In this document: positions 47,100-56,693 of the stretch, piece after piece
Layout of the letters: every line of letters starts with the position of its first letter
Numbering within the stretch: the first letter of the stretch is position 1
From: Sphingobium sp. DEHP117
GTDB lineage: Bacteria; Pseudomonadota; Alphaproteobacteria; Sphingomonadales; Sphingomonadaceae
Direction: 5' to 3'
Assembly: GCF_030867385.1 (NCBI RefSeq)
Contig: NZ_JAPFBJ010000004.1
Coordinates: forward strand, 124,001-188,000
DNA: 64,000 nucleotides
Position numbers and translations under genes: made by a program
Notes under the pieces: model-generated
The model's input: the letters and a program-made list of their open reading frames with translations, nothing else
What the model was told of the DNA's origin: nothing
Databases searched by the model: none

Positions 47100-49597
47100 G
47101 CCGCCTTCCCTGCCGGATCGCGGTAGGCGAGCAGCCTGAGCGCATTGATGACGACGAGCAGCGTCGATCCCTCATGAACCGCCACCGCTGGCCCAATGCC
47201 GAGGCCGAGGATGGTAGCAGGCACCAGGAAGGCGACGACACCCAGGCTGACGAAGACGTTCTGCCGGATGATTCCACGGGTATGGCGGCTAAGACCGACT
47301 GCGAATGGCAGGTGCGCCAGATCGTCGGCCATCAGCGCCACGTCGGCTGTCTCCAGCGCAACGTCCGACCCCGCCGCGCCCATCGCGATGCCGACCGTGG
47401 CGCTTGCCATCGCCGGCGCATCGTTCACGCCGTCGCCCACCATCGCGACCTTGTCTTCGCCGGCGAGCTTCTTGATCGCGGCAACCTTGTCTTCGGGCAT
47501 GAGGTCGCCCCACGCTTCGTCGATCCCGACTTCGTCGGCGATCGCTTCGGCGACTTTCTGGTGATCGCCGGAGATCATTATCATCCGCGACACGCCCATC
47601 TCGTGCAGCCGACGCAACGCGGTCTTGGCAGCTTCGCGAGGCGTGTCCATCAGGCCGATCGCGCCCAGGTCGCGGTCCCCCTTGCGGACCACCATTGTCG
47701 TGCGGCCGTTCTCGCGCAGCTTCGCGATTGCGTCCTGCGCGCCCTGCCCCAGCGCCGGAATGCCCTCACTTCCGAACATCTCGGCCTTGCCGATCCACAC
47801 CGTCTCGCCATCCACGCTCGCGGTGACGCCCCGACCGGTCAGGCTCTTGAGGTCGCCGGCAGTCGGCACGGCACGATCGTTCAGACGTTCGCGGCCGTCC
47901 TTGACGATCGCTTGGGCCAGGGGATGGTCGCTCAACGCTTCGACGGCGACAGCCAGCGCCAGCAACTCGCCTTCATCGGCGCCATCGACGGGCACGACAT
48001 CAGTGATGCGCGGACGACCTTCGGTCAGCGTGCCCGTCTTGTCGAAAGCGATCGCTTTGAGCGACCCGAGGTTTTCGAGCGGTGCACCGCCCTTCACGAG
48101 CACGCCGCCCCGCGCTGCACGGGCAACGCCCGACAGGACCGCGCTCGGCGTTGCGATCGCGAGCGCGCACGGGCTTGCCGCCACCAGCACCGCCATCGCG
48201 CGATAGAAGCTGTCGCGGAACGGCTCGTCGACGACCACCCATGCGAACAGCAGGAGCACTGACAGGACCAGGACGGCGGGCACGAAGATCCGTTCGAACC
48301 GGTCGGTGAAGCGCTGCGTCGGCGACTTCTGCGTCTCCGCTTCGCTCACCATCTTCACGACCTTGGCAAGCGCGCTTTCATTGGAACGGCGTGTCACCTC
48401 GATCTCGATCGCGCCGCCGCCGTTGATCGTACCAGCAAAAACCCGGCTTTCCGCGTCGACTGCATCGGGCTTGGCGCGTGCCGCTGCGGCATCTGCGACC
48501 GGCACCTTGTCGACCGGGATGCTTTCACCCGTGACCGGGGCCTGGTTGATCGCGCTGGTGCCCTTGATGACGAAGCCGTCGGCAGGCAGGCGCTCGTTCG
48601 GGCGGACGATGGCAATGTCCCCGACGACCATCTGCTCGACCGGGATTTCGCTGGTCTGCCCGCCGCGTCGCACGGTCGCGGTTTCGGGCGCGAGCTTCGC
48701 CAGCGCCTCGATCGCCTTCTTGGCGCGGCCCATTGCATAATGCTCAAGCGCATGGCCGAGGCTGAACAGGAACAGCAGCAGCGCACCTTCGGCCCATGCG
48801 CCCAGCGCAGCGGCGCCGGCCGCAGCGACCAACATCAGCGTGTCGATCTCGAACTTCTTCATCCGGAGGTTGTCGATCGCCTCGCGCAGCGTGAAGAATC
48901 CGCCGAAGAAATAGGCTGCGATATAGCAGGCGGTCGGCAGCCATTCGGGCGCGCCAGCGACCAGCCTCTCGATCGCGTAGCCGATCCCCAGCAGCGCGCC
49001 ACAGGCGAGCGCGAAGATCAGCTCGGTATTGGGGCCGAGAAATTCGGCGTGGCTATGGTCGTGGCCATCGCCGGGGCCGTGCTTCTCTTCGCCCGCGCCG
49101 TGGCCCCCGGGGCCGTGGTCGTGGCCGGCATGTTCATCGGCAGCGACCCGCTTGCCCACCCTCACCTTCAGCTTGCGAAGCGCAGCGCGCACCTCCTCTT
49201 CGGTGGTTTCGCGGCGATCATATTCGACCCGGACAGACCCGCTGGTGCTGGCGCTTGCCTGGACCACGCCGGGCAAGGCGCACAGCGCATCGCTGACCGT
49301 GCGCGCCCGACGTTCGTGGTTGATCCCCGTCACCTGCCAGATCGCATGGCCGTAGCGCTCGGTGATTTCGGCACCTGCGGCGCGCACCATTTCGCGCAAC
49401 CGTGGCAGCGGCAGCTTGGCGGCATCGAAATGGATGCACAGCGCCGCTGGCGTGTTGCCGTCGAGACAGATCACATGCGCCCGCTCGACACCTTCGCGCT
49501 TTGACAGGGTTGATACGAGACGGTCCAGGCAGGCATCGGCCGCGTCAGGAAGGTCCGGCAACAACACTGGAATGTCGAGTTCGAGCTTGTCGTTCAT
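47096..49597 (-). CDS. P1B-4-type metal-exporting ATPase
   Basis: The 833-residue protein starts MNDKLELDIPVLLPDLPDAA at 49597 after AAGGAGG. Two HMA-like regions without CxxC precede a histidine-rich stretch at 156-183 (HAGHDHGPGGHG). The membrane ion site is SPCALAIATPSA, not the usual CPC, and the last membrane helix has HEGSTLLVVINALRLL; both mark the P1B-4 group that exports Co(II), and often Zn(II), Ni(II) or Cd(II). FDKTGTLTEG and GDGVNDAPA are the phosphorylation and hinge motifs. It overlaps the CDF gene by four bases. Confidence 0.93.
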   Translation of the reverse strand: MNDKLELDIPVLLPDLPDAADACLDRLVSTLSKREGVERAHVICLDGNTPAALCIHFDAAKLPLPRLREMVRAAGAEITERYGHAIWQVTGINHERRARTVSDALCALPGVVQASASTSGSVRVEYDRRETTEEEVRAALRKLKVRVGKRVAADEHAGHDHGPGGHGAGEEKHGPGDGHDHSHAEFLGPNTELIFALACGALLGIGYAIERLVAGAPEWLPTACYIAAYFFGGFFTLREAIDNLRMKKFEIDTLMLVAAAGAAALGAWAEGALLLFLFSLGHALEHYAMGRAKKAIEALAKLAPETATVRRGGQTSEIPVEQMVVGDIAIVRPNERLPADGFVIKGTSAINQAPVTGESIPVDKVPVADAAAARAKPDAVDAESRVFAGTINGGGAIEIEVTRRSNESALAKVVKMVSEAETQKSPTQRFTDRFERIFVPAVLVLSVLLLFAWVVVDEPFRDSFYRAMAVLVAASPCALAIATPSAVLSGVARAARGGVLVKGGAPLENLGSLKAIAFDKTGTLTEGRPRITDVVPVDGADEGELLALAVAVEALSDHPLAQAIVKDGRERLNDRAVPTAGDLKSLTGRGVTASVDGETVWIGKAEMFGSEGIPALGQGAQDAIAKLRENGRTTMVVRKGDRDLGAIGLMDTPREAAKTALRRLHEMGVSRMIMISGDHQKVAEAIADEVGIDEAWGDLMPEDKVAAIKKLAGEDKVAMVGDGVNDAPAMASATVGIAMGAAGSDVALETADVALMADDLAHLPFAVGLSRHTRGIIRQNVFVSLGVVAFLVPATILGLGIGPAVAVHEGSTLLVVINALRLLAYRDPAGKAA

Positions 49598-50202
49598 GAC
49601 GACCTCCTTTCGCTTTTCTTGGTTTCGGCGCGCGCGTCGCGCAGGATTTCGACACCGCCCTTGATGGCGATGATGGCGGTGGCGAAGCCGACCAGCAGGT
49701 CCGGCCAATTGGTACCCAACCACAGCACCAGCACGCCGGCGATCAGGATGCCGCCGTTGGAAATGAAGTCGTTGAAGCTGAAGGTGGTTGCGGCCCGGAG
49801 ATTGACGTCCGGATCCTTGAGGCGCTGGAGCAGCCGCAGGCAGAGGTAATTCACGACGCCGGCGATCGCGGACATGACCATCATGGTAGGTCCGATGGGC
49901 TCGCTGCCCTGCACGTAGCGCCGTCCGACATCGATCAAGATGCCGCCCGCGAAGATCAGCAGCATGACGCCCGAAGCGACCGCGGCGCGTGTCTTCCATG
50001 TCTGGCCCCGGGTGAGCGCCACAAGGCTCAGCGCATACACAGCCGTATCGGACAGGTTGTCGACGCCGTTGGCGATCAGCGCGCTCGAGTCCGCGAAGAA
50101 GCCGGAAACGAAGAAGCCCGCAGCGATCGCCGCGTTCAGCAGCAGGACGATCCACAGTGTGCGGCGCTCCTGCCCGCCATTGTTGTCGTTGCCCGGGATC
50201 AT
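49594..50202 (-). CDS. CDF-type cation transporter, short form
   Basis: The 202-residue protein has six likely membrane segments, with NGVDNLSDTAVYALSLVAL in segment 2 and FSFNDFISNGGILIAGV in segment 5, giving the acidic/Asn metal site. It ends soon after segment 6 without the cytoplasmic C-terminal domain. Cation diffusion facilitators export Zn, Co, Fe or Cd by proton exchange. It starts MIPGNDNNGGQERRTLWIVL and overlaps the ZIP gene by four bases. Confidence 0.85.
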   Translation of the reverse strand: MIPGNDNNGGQERRTLWIVLLLNAAIAAGFFVSGFFADSSALIANGVDNLSDTAVYALSLVALTRGQTWKTRAAVASGVMLLIFAGGILIDVGRRYVQGSEPIGPTMMVMSAIAGVVNYLCLRLLQRLKDPDVNLRAATTFSFNDFISNGGILIAGVLVLWLGTNWPDLLVGFATAIIAIKGGVEILRDARAETKKSERRSS

Positions 50203-50885
50203 CCCATCATCTCCTCAAGTGTCAGCAGGGCCAGGAAGCCGACGAAAAACATCGAGCTGATGAGCGGGGTGTCGGGTTTCTCGTGCGCCTCGACCAGCAA
50301 CTCCTCCGTGACGAGGTAGAGCAGCGCCATCAGCCCGAAGCTGAGGAAGCCGGCGATCATCACCGGCGACAGCGCGGCGACCGGCACGGCAGCGAGCGCG
50401 CCGATCGGCAGCAGCAGGGCCAATGCCGAGACGATCACGATGATGCGCAAGCGCGAGCGATAGGTTTCCGCCAGCTCGTCGGTCAGCGTCAGTCCCAGAA
50501 ATAACACTTCCAGAGTGAGCGCGATCGTCAGCAGGAGACCTGCCTTCTCGCCCGCCACGAAAGCGAGGCCGAGCACCAGGCCGTCGACCAGAATGTCGAT
50601 GCCGATCGCGGCGAGTAGCGCCATCGGCCCCTTGAAGCGGGCCTCAAGAGCCTTGAGCCCCAGCATGGTCGCGACGCCCGCCGCCCCGCCGATCAACGTC
50701 GCGCTGGGCGATGCCTCATGCTTGACCTGCGGCAGGATTTCGGTCGCTGCCGCCGCGAACACGACGCCGGCAGCGAGATGCTGTAGGCCCGCCACGAGGC
50801 CAGGTTTCAACTTGGTGCGGCTCGCGACAATCGCGCCGAGCACGACCGCCAGCACAGGCGCAAGCGTATAGAGCAGTGCCTGCAT
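50199..50885 (-). CDS. ZIP-family metal transporter
   Basis: The 228-residue protein has about eight membrane segments and the ZIP core: LQHLAAGVVFAAAATEILPQ in segment 4 and LTLEVLFLGLTLTDELAE in segment 5. ZIP proteins usually bring divalent metals into the cytoplasm, which is odd in an efflux operon unless it balances supply or serves another direction. The start at 50885 lies three bases after the upstream stop. Confidence 0.87.
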   Translation of the reverse strand: MQALLYTLAPVLAVVLGAIVASRTKLKPGLVAGLQHLAAGVVFAAAATEILPQVKHEASPSATLIGGAAGVATMLGLKALEARFKGPMALLAAIGIDILVDGLVLGLAFVAGEKAGLLLTIALTLEVLFLGLTLTDELAETYRSRLRIIVIVSALALLLPIGALAAVPVAALSPVMIAGFLSFGLMALLYLVTEELLVEAHEKPDTPLISSMFFVGFLALLTLEEMMG

Positions 50886-50888
50886 TTC

Positions 50889-51302
50889 CTAGGACTCCTC
50901 CGGGGTTCGGTGGCAGACGCGGATCTTCCCGCGTCGCGTGAACGCGATCGATCCGCCCGCCACGACAGCCCGCGAATGGTCGCCGCGAAACTCGTCACCG
51001 GTTCGCTGCGCGCGCAGGATCTCGGTCCTGCCCTTCGGCAGCCAGGTGACGGCCATTTTCAAGCCGTCATCGATGAAGTCGACATCGGCGCGTGTGCCGT
51101 CGTCGCAGTACATGATGCGCTGCGCGATTAGTTTCGACGTCAGATGCTTTTCATGCGCCGGCTCGGTAGGCTGGGTCGGCGCTGGATTACACGCCCCTAT
51201 AACCGCCCCGGAGACGAGAACGACGCCGAGGCGCGCGATCGCCAGACCGGCCCGATTCAGGCCGCACAAGGTTGTCACATTTGAAATCGACGTGTCAGAC
51301 AT
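50889..51302 (-). CDS. MliC-like lipoprotein 2
   Basis: I chose ATG 51302 (MSDTSISNVTTLCGLNRAGL), which follows GGAAGAG; the ATG at 51353 overlaps the previous stop and is an alternative. The lipobox is SGAVIGAC. The mature part has MYCDDGTRADVDFIDDGLKM and RTGDEFRGDHSRAVVAGGSI, the pattern of membrane-bound lysozyme inhibitors (MliC/PliC). It would sit in the outer membrane facing the periplasm. Its role in a metal operon is unknown; binding of metals or protection of the wall are guesses. Confidence 0.75.
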   Translation of the reverse strand: MSDTSISNVTTLCGLNRAGLAIARLGVVLVSGAVIGACNPAPTQPTEPAHEKHLTSKLIAQRIMYCDDGTRADVDFIDDGLKMAVTWLPKGRTEILRAQRTGDEFRGDHSRAVVAGGSIAFTRRGKIRVCHRTPEES

Positions 51303-51349
51303 CGGTCTCTTCCGACGAAGCGCCCTGTGGCGTTCGAAGGCAGGGCAGT

Positions 51350-51727
51350 TCATCGCGTGCCTTCCTGCTCGCAGATCCGGGTACGGCCATCGCCTTCCAC
51401 GATGGTGAGCTGCGACCCCTTGAAGGTCGCGGTGGCTGTTTCGCCGACATATTGCAGGCCCTGCGCTGGCGCGGTCAGCATCATCGGCGGTCCCCCGTTG
51501 GAGCGCCGCAAATCGATCTGCAGGCCGTTGTCCTTGTAATCGACGAACAGCGGTTCCCCGTCGGAACAGCGATATCTATGCCGCCCCATTTCCCCGGTCG
51601 CCACGGCGCTGTCGGACGAATGGATCTGCTGCTCCGTTGGCGGGGCTGGCGGCTTTCTTTCCGAGCACGCCGCGAGCCCGACAACGAGGATGACGGCGGG
51701 CAGCACCCGCTTACAGTGCATCATCAT
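51350..51727 (-). CDS. MliC-like lipoprotein 1
   Basis: This 125-residue lipoprotein has the lipobox VVGLAAC early on and a MliC-type core: RYRCSDGEPLFVDYKDNGLQ and GLQYVGETATATFKGSQLTI, ending GRTRICEQEGTR with a second cysteine. The start (three ATGs in a row) follows AGGAGGAAGG. It overlaps the SRPBCC gene by four bases. Two MliC-like genes in tandem inside a metal-resistance operon is a notable arrangement. Confidence 0.78.
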   Translation of the reverse strand: MMMHCKRVLPAVILVVGLAACSERKPPAPPTEQQIHSSDSAVATGEMGRHRYRCSDGEPLFVDYKDNGLQIDLRRSNGGPPMMLTAPAQGLQYVGETATATFKGSQLTIVEGDGRTRICEQEGTR

Positions 51728-52212
51728 CGCGCCTTCCTCCTGCAGCGGAAGGGGACGCGCTGACGATTGATAGCCCGGGCAGGCTGACCTACCCGCCAGC
51801 GGAGATAGGTTGCGAGGCGATCGTCAGATTCGACCATCAGGGATCGCAGGCGGCGCAACATCATCGCCGCGAACGGCAGGGAGAGCGCCCCGCGCAGCGT
51901 GCAGCTATGCGTTAGCCTGGTGCCGCCATCGTCCCCCGCCAGCTCGTACCGCTCTTCGAGCGTGAACAGATAGGGGATGCCGCAGGACCAAGCGAAGGCG
52001 TGCGGTTTATCGAATCGATCAATCCGTGCTGGCGTCCGAATTGGCCGGGTGATGCCCTGGATCGCAAAGGTGCATTCTGTGTCGCCGAGCCGGGACGGAT
52101 CATCGAGAAATACGAGCGGACTCCACGCCCGGCGATGATCCGGATCGGTGAGTGCCGACCAGATGCGCAGTGGCCCGCCGTGAAGCATCGAGCTGGTTAT
52201 GGTGCGAGGCAT
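51724..52212 (-). CDS. SRPBCC (START/Bet v1-like) protein
   Basis: The 162-residue product starts MPRTITSSMLHGGPLRIWSA and continues LTDPDHRRAWSPLVFLDDPS and ERYELAGDDGGTRLTHSCTL, a helix-grip fold that binds hydrophobic ligands. It ends with a short Arg-rich tail. The ATG at 52212 is preceded by GGGAG. It lies 53 bases after czcA. The ligand is unknown. Confidence 0.8.
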   Translation of the reverse strand: MPRTITSSMLHGGPLRIWSALTDPDHRRAWSPLVFLDDPSRLGDTECTFAIQGITRPIRTPARIDRFDKPHAFAWSCGIPYLFTLEERYELAGDDGGTRLTHSCTLRGALSLPFAAMMLRRLRSLMVESDDRLATYLRWRVGQPARAINRQRVPFRCRRKAR

Positions 52213-52265
52213 ATCCCCATCTCCCAGAGATGGGCGGGGCGATCGCGGATCGCCCTGCCCATCCA

Positions 52266-55200
52266 TCAGGCCAAGTTGTTCACGAAGGTCTGACCGTGGT
52301 CGTCCCCTTCATGCTCCTCATTGTAGTGCTCGGGTTTCTCGATCACTTTCTGCCCGAACCGGGCATAGAGTGTCGGCAGCACGAACAGCGTAAGAAGCGT
52401 CGCCGAGATCAGACCGCCGATGACGACCGTCGCCAAAGGCTTTTGAACCTCTGCGCCGGCGCCTTCGCCCAGCGCCATCGGCACGAAGCCGAGGCTGGCG
52501 ACTAGCGCGGTCATGATGACGGGTCGCAGACGCTGCATCGCGCCAACATGCGCGGCTTCCTCGCGGCTCATCCCTGATCGGATCAGATCTTGGATCGAGC
52601 TGACCATGACGAGGCCGTTGAGGACCGCGATGCCCGAGAGGGCGATGAAGCCCACTGCCGCCGAGATCGAGAAGTCCATGCCCCGCAGGAACAGCAACAG
52701 GACGCCGCCCACCAGCGCGAAAGGCACGCCGGTGAACACGATCGCGGCGTCGCGGACCGATCCCAACGCCCCGTAGAGGAGCAGCAGGATCAAGATGAAG
52801 CAAGCCGGAATGACCAGCTTCAGCCGTTCGCTTGCCGATTGGAGGTTCTCGAACTGGCCGCCCCATTCGAGATAGGTGCCGGCAGGCAGCCGGAGTTGGC
52901 TGCCGATCGCCGCCTGCGCATCCGCCACGACGGATCCGACGTCGCGGCCACGCACGTTGGCTTGCACCACCACGCGCCGCTTGCCGTTCTCGCGGCTGAT
53001 CTGGTTCGGACCATCGACCACCTTGATCTCGGCGACGCTGGACAGCGGTACATAGCCGCCGCCTGCCACCGGCACCTGCACCTGTTGGAGCAGGCCGATG
53101 TCGGCACGCTGCGCCTCCGACAGGCGGATCACCACGGGGAAGCGACGGTCGCCCTCGAAGATCTGGCCCGATGTTCGCCCGCCGATCGTCGCAGTCACGG
53201 TGTCCTGCACATCCTGAGCCGTAACGCCCAACCGCGCCATCGCGTCGCGGTTGACGCGAATGTCGAGCATGGGAAGACCGGTCGTCTGCTCCACCTTCAC
53301 GTCCGCTGCGCCTTGCGTTCTGCGCAGCACCGCCGCGATTTGCTCGGCCGTCCGGTTCATCTGGTTGAAGTCGTCCCCGAACACCTTCACCGCGATGTCG
53401 CCGCGCACGCCGGCGATCAGCTCGTTGAAGCGCATCTGGATGGGCTGGGTGATCTCGTAGGCATTTCCCGGAATCTTCGCGAGATTACCCTCGATCCGGC
53501 TGACCAGCTCCTCCTTGGGAAGCTCAGGATCCGGCCAATCCTTGCGCGGCTTCAGGATGACGAACATGTCGGTCGCGTTCGGCGGCATCGGGTCGGCCGC
53601 CAGCTCGGCGGTGCCCGTCTTGGAATAGACGAATTGCACCTCCGGCTGCTTCGACATCATCCGCTCGATCGGCACCTGCATCGCCTGGCTCTGCTGGACC
53701 GACGTTGCCGGAATGCGGAGCGACTGGATCAGCAAATCGCCTTCGTCGAGCTGCGGCAGGAACACCGAGCCGAGCGTAGTGAAAGCAAGCGCCGCCACCA
53801 CAAGGCTTCCCACACCCGCACCGATCGTCAGCGTCGGGCGCTTCATGGCCCGGTCGAGACCGGGTTCGTAGCGCTTCTTCAGCCACGTGATGATGCGGCC
53901 GTCCTTCTCCTCGACCTTCTTCGACAGCCAGATCGCAATCATCGCCGGCACGAAGGTGAGAGAGAGGATGAAGGCGAAGGCGAGCGCGATGATGACGGTC
54001 AGCGCCATCGGTCCGAACGTTTTACCCTCCACGCCGGTCAGCGTGAGCAGCGGTACGTAGACGAGGATGATGATTGCCTGCCCGTACACAGAGGGACGGA
54101 TCATCTCACGCGCAGCGGCTGCCACGGTCGCGAGCCGTTCCTTGACGCTGAGCAATCGGCCTTCATGATGCTGTTGCTCGGCAAGCCGGCGCAGCGCGTT
54201 TTCGACAATGATGACGGCGCCGTCGACGATCAGACCGAAGTCCAAAGCCCCAAGGCTCATCAGATTGGCCGAGACCCCAGCGCGCAGCATACCAAAGCCT
54301 GTCAGCATCATGGTGATCGGGATGACCAACGCCGCGATCAGGGCCGCACGGAAGTTGCCGAGCAGCAGGAAGAGCACGACGATGACCAGCACCGCGCCTT
54401 CGGACAGGTTTTTCGCGACCGTCTTGATCGTCGAATTGACCAGCTCGGTGCGGTTCAGCACCGGCTGAATTACGACGTCAGGAGGCAGCGAAGCGTTGAT
54501 CGTCTTCAGTTTCTCAGCGACCGCGGTCGACACGATGCGGCTGTTCTCGCCGATCCGCATGATCGCCGTGCCGACGACGACTTCGGTACCGTTCTCCGAT
54601 GCCGAACCCATGCGGATCGCCTGACCCGTCTTCACAGTCGCAACTTGTTCGACCGTGATCGGCACGCCGTTACGTGTCGCGATCACGGTCCTGGCCAACT
54701 CGCTGGCATTGCGAACGAGCGCATCCGAGCGAACAGCCAGACCTTCGCCATTGCGATTGACGAAGCCACCGCCGACGCTGGTGTTATTGCGCTCCAGCGC
54801 ATTTCCCAGGTCCGTCAGCGTGATGCCGAGCGAGGCCAGCTTCTGCACGTCGGGCACGACGAGGAACTGCTTGGCGTAACCGCCAATCGAGTCGACACCG
54901 GCGAGGCCCGGTGTGGTCTTCAGAAGCGGCGTCACGATCCAGTCCTGCGCGGTGCGCAGGTAGGTCGCCTTGTCCTCTTCGGTCGTCAGTCGCTCGCCCT
55001 CTGGCGTGATGTAGCTGCCATCGGGCTGTTGGCCCGGTTCACCGGGCTTGTGCTTGTCGTCCTCGCGATGATCGAGACGAACGGTGTACATGTACACCTC
55101 GCCCAGGCCTGTCGCGATCGGACCCATTTCAGGGTTCACGCCGTCGGGCAGATTCTCTTGCACGCCCCGCAGACGCTCGCCCACCTGCTGGCGGGCGAAA

Positions 55201-55511
55201 TAGATGTCCGTCGCGTCCGAAAAGACCGCCGTGATCTGCGCGAAGCCGTTGCGGCTCAACGAGCGCGTATATTCCAGGCCGGGGGTGCCGGCGAGCGCGG
55301 TTTCGATTGGAAACGACACCTGCTTCTCGACCAGCTCGGGCGAGAGGGCAGGCGCGCGGACGTTGATCTGGACCTGATTGTTGGTGATGTCCGGCACCGC
55401 GTCGATCGGTAGCCGGTAGAGGGAAAAGGCGCCGATGGCGGCGACGATGACGGTGAGGAGCAGGACTAGCCAGCGCTTCTCGACCGCCCAGGTTACGATA
55501 CGGGCGATCAT
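52266..55511 (-). CDS. czcA: CzcA-family HME-RND efflux pump
   Basis: The 1081-residue inner-membrane protein is the proton-driven pump of a tripartite heavy-metal efflux system. The family signature DFGLIVDGAVIIVENALRR, in the fourth membrane segment, is typical of HME-RND pumps for divalent cations (Zn, Co, Cd, Ni). Large periplasmic porter domains follow each half. It starts MIARIVTWAVEKRWLVLLLT. It works with CzcB and CzcC encoded directly upstream. Confidence 0.96.
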   Translation of the reverse strand: MIARIVTWAVEKRWLVLLLTVIVAAIGAFSLYRLPIDAVPDITNNQVQINVRAPALSPELVEKQVSFPIETALAGTPGLEYTRSLSRNGFAQITAVFSDATDIYFARQQVGERLRGVQENLPDGVNPEMGPIATGLGEVYMYTVRLDHREDDKHKPGEPGQQPDGSYITPEGERLTTEEDKATYLRTAQDWIVTPLLKTTPGLAGVDSIGGYAKQFLVVPDVQKLASLGITLTDLGNALERNNTSVGGGFVNRNGEGLAVRSDALVRNASELARTVIATRNGVPITVEQVATVKTGQAIRMGSASENGTEVVVGTAIMRIGENSRIVSTAVAEKLKTINASLPPDVVIQPVLNRTELVNSTIKTVAKNLSEGAVLVIVVLFLLLGNFRAALIAALVIPITMMLTGFGMLRAGVSANLMSLGALDFGLIVDGAVIIVENALRRLAEQQHHEGRLLSVKERLATVAAAAREMIRPSVYGQAIIILVYVPLLTLTGVEGKTFGPMALTVIIALAFAFILSLTFVPAMIAIWLSKKVEEKDGRIITWLKKRYEPGLDRAMKRPTLTIGAGVGSLVVAALAFTTLGSVFLPQLDEGDLLIQSLRIPATSVQQSQAMQVPIERMMSKQPEVQFVYSKTGTAELAADPMPPNATDMFVILKPRKDWPDPELPKEELVSRIEGNLAKIPGNAYEITQPIQMRFNELIAGVRGDIAVKVFGDDFNQMNRTAEQIAAVLRRTQGAADVKVEQTTGLPMLDIRVNRDAMARLGVTAQDVQDTVTATIGGRTSGQIFEGDRRFPVVIRLSEAQRADIGLLQQVQVPVAGGGYVPLSSVAEIKVVDGPNQISRENGKRRVVVQANVRGRDVGSVVADAQAAIGSQLRLPAGTYLEWGGQFENLQSASERLKLVIPACFILILLLLYGALGSVRDAAIVFTGVPFALVGGVLLLFLRGMDFSISAAVGFIALSGIAVLNGLVMVSSIQDLIRSGMSREEAAHVGAMQRLRPVIMTALVASLGFVPMALGEGAGAEVQKPLATVVIGGLISATLLTLFVLPTLYARFGQKVIEKPEHYNEEHEGDDHGQTFVNNLA

Positions 55512-55514
55512 GGC

Positions 55515-56693
55515 TTAATCCTCGTGGCTCGCTTCGCCCTTGCCGATCTCGGCCTTGAGCGTGAAACTTCCGGTGGTGGCGATCTGTTCGTTGCCGGTCA
55601 GGCCCGACCGGACGATCACCGTGTCGCCCGACGCATCGCCGAGCTGGACCGGGGTCGCCTTGAAGCCGGTGGGCGTGCGCACGAACACGACCGACTTGCC
55701 CTCGAAACTCTGGACCGCCGTCGTCGGCACGCGGACCGCCCCGCTCCCGCCGCTGCCCGTGAGCTGCACGGCTGCCGTCACAGGCTCGCCGACCCGCCAT
55801 TCGCCACCGCGATTGTCGAGGGTGGCGAGCGCAGGCACGAGCCGCGTCTGCGGATCAAGCGCCGGCGACACGAAGGTCACGCGGGCGGTCGCCTGACGGC
55901 CTGCCGCCTTCACCAGCACCGTATTGCCGGGACGCACCCGGCCCGCATCCTCGGGCTTGAGATTAAGCGCGATCGACACCTGGCTCAGGTTGGCGATGCG
56001 ATAGAGTTCGGCATCCGCCGCGACCGTTTGTCCCAGCGTCACGGGGCGCGCAATGATCTGGCCCGAGATCGGCGCGGCAATGCCGAGCCGGTTGAGCCCG
56101 CCGCCGCCGACACCCGCCGCCGAAACCATGCTCTGCGCCTGCGTCAGGGCGATCCGCGCCTCCGTCGCCGCTGTGCGGGCGGCGATCAGATCCTGTTCAG
56201 GGGAGACTCTCTGCGCGAACAGCCGCTGTTCGCGCGCGAGGTTCGAATTAGCGAGCTGAAGCCGCGCCCGCGCCGCCTCGACCTCGCCCTTGATCTGCGC
56301 CGCCTCGCGGCTTTCGATGACCGCAATGGTCTGGCCGCGTCCGACCGATTGGCCGAGGTTACGGGTGAGCGCGACCACGCGTCCCGCAATTGCGGCCGAG
56401 ACGACCTGCGTTCCCTGTGGGTCGCCCTCGATGATCGCGGGCAGCTCGATCGTCCCGGCCCCGCCGATGATCGGCCGTCCGACCTGGACGCCCGCTGTGG
56501 CGATCTGGTCGGCACCCAATGTGACGACGCCTTCACCGGCATGACCGCCTTCAGCACCGCCCTTTTCCGTGCCCGCTGCCGTCTCATTGGCAGCTGCGCC
56601 TTCGGCAGTTGCCTCGTTTCCGCCATCCTTGCCGCCGCAGGCAGCCAAGAGCAGGGCGAGCGACGCCGCGCCCGCGAGATAAAAGCTCTTCAT
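55515..56693 (-). CDS. czcB: CzcB-family periplasmic adaptor lipoprotein
   Basis: The 392-residue protein starts MKSFYLAGAASLALLLAACG at ATG 56693, with lipobox LLLAAC, so it is anchored in the inner membrane. The adaptor shows a lipoyl/hairpin part (IEAVIESREAAQIKGEVEAA-like helices near residues 140-200) and a beta-barrel with PTTAVQSFEGKSVVFVRTPT. It links CzcA to CzcC. A GTG at 56696 is an alternative start. The stop is three bases before czcA, and the start overlaps the czcC stop. Confidence 0.92.
   Translation of the reverse strand: MKSFYLAGAASLALLLAACGGKDGGNEATAEGAAANETAAGTEKGGAEGGHAGEGVVTLGADQIATAGVQVGRPIIGGAGTIELPAIIEGDPQGTQVVSAAIAGRVVALTRNLGQSVGRGQTIAVIESREAAQIKGEVEAARARLQLANSNLAREQRLFAQRVSPEQDLIAARTAATEARIALTQAQSMVSAAGVGGGGLNRLGIAAPISGQIIARPVTLGQTVAADAELYRIANLSQVSIALNLKPEDAGRVRPGNTVLVKAAGRQATARVTFVSPALDPQTRLVPALATLDNRGGEWRVGEPVTAAVQLTGSGGSGAVRVPTTAVQSFEGKSVVFVRTPTGFKATPVQLGDASGDTVIVRSGLTGNEQIATTGSFTLKAEIGKGEASHED

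Noticed and set aside
48720..49140. Histidine-rich and gapped region considered as a frameshift in the P-type ATPase
   Set aside because: The frame is continuous from 49597 to 47096, with all catalytic motifs present; the SPC motif is normal for the P1B-4 group.
52590..55412. 940-aa plus-strand open frame opposite czcA
   Set aside because: It is His/Arg/Asp-rich antisense translation of the RND pump and shows no domain.
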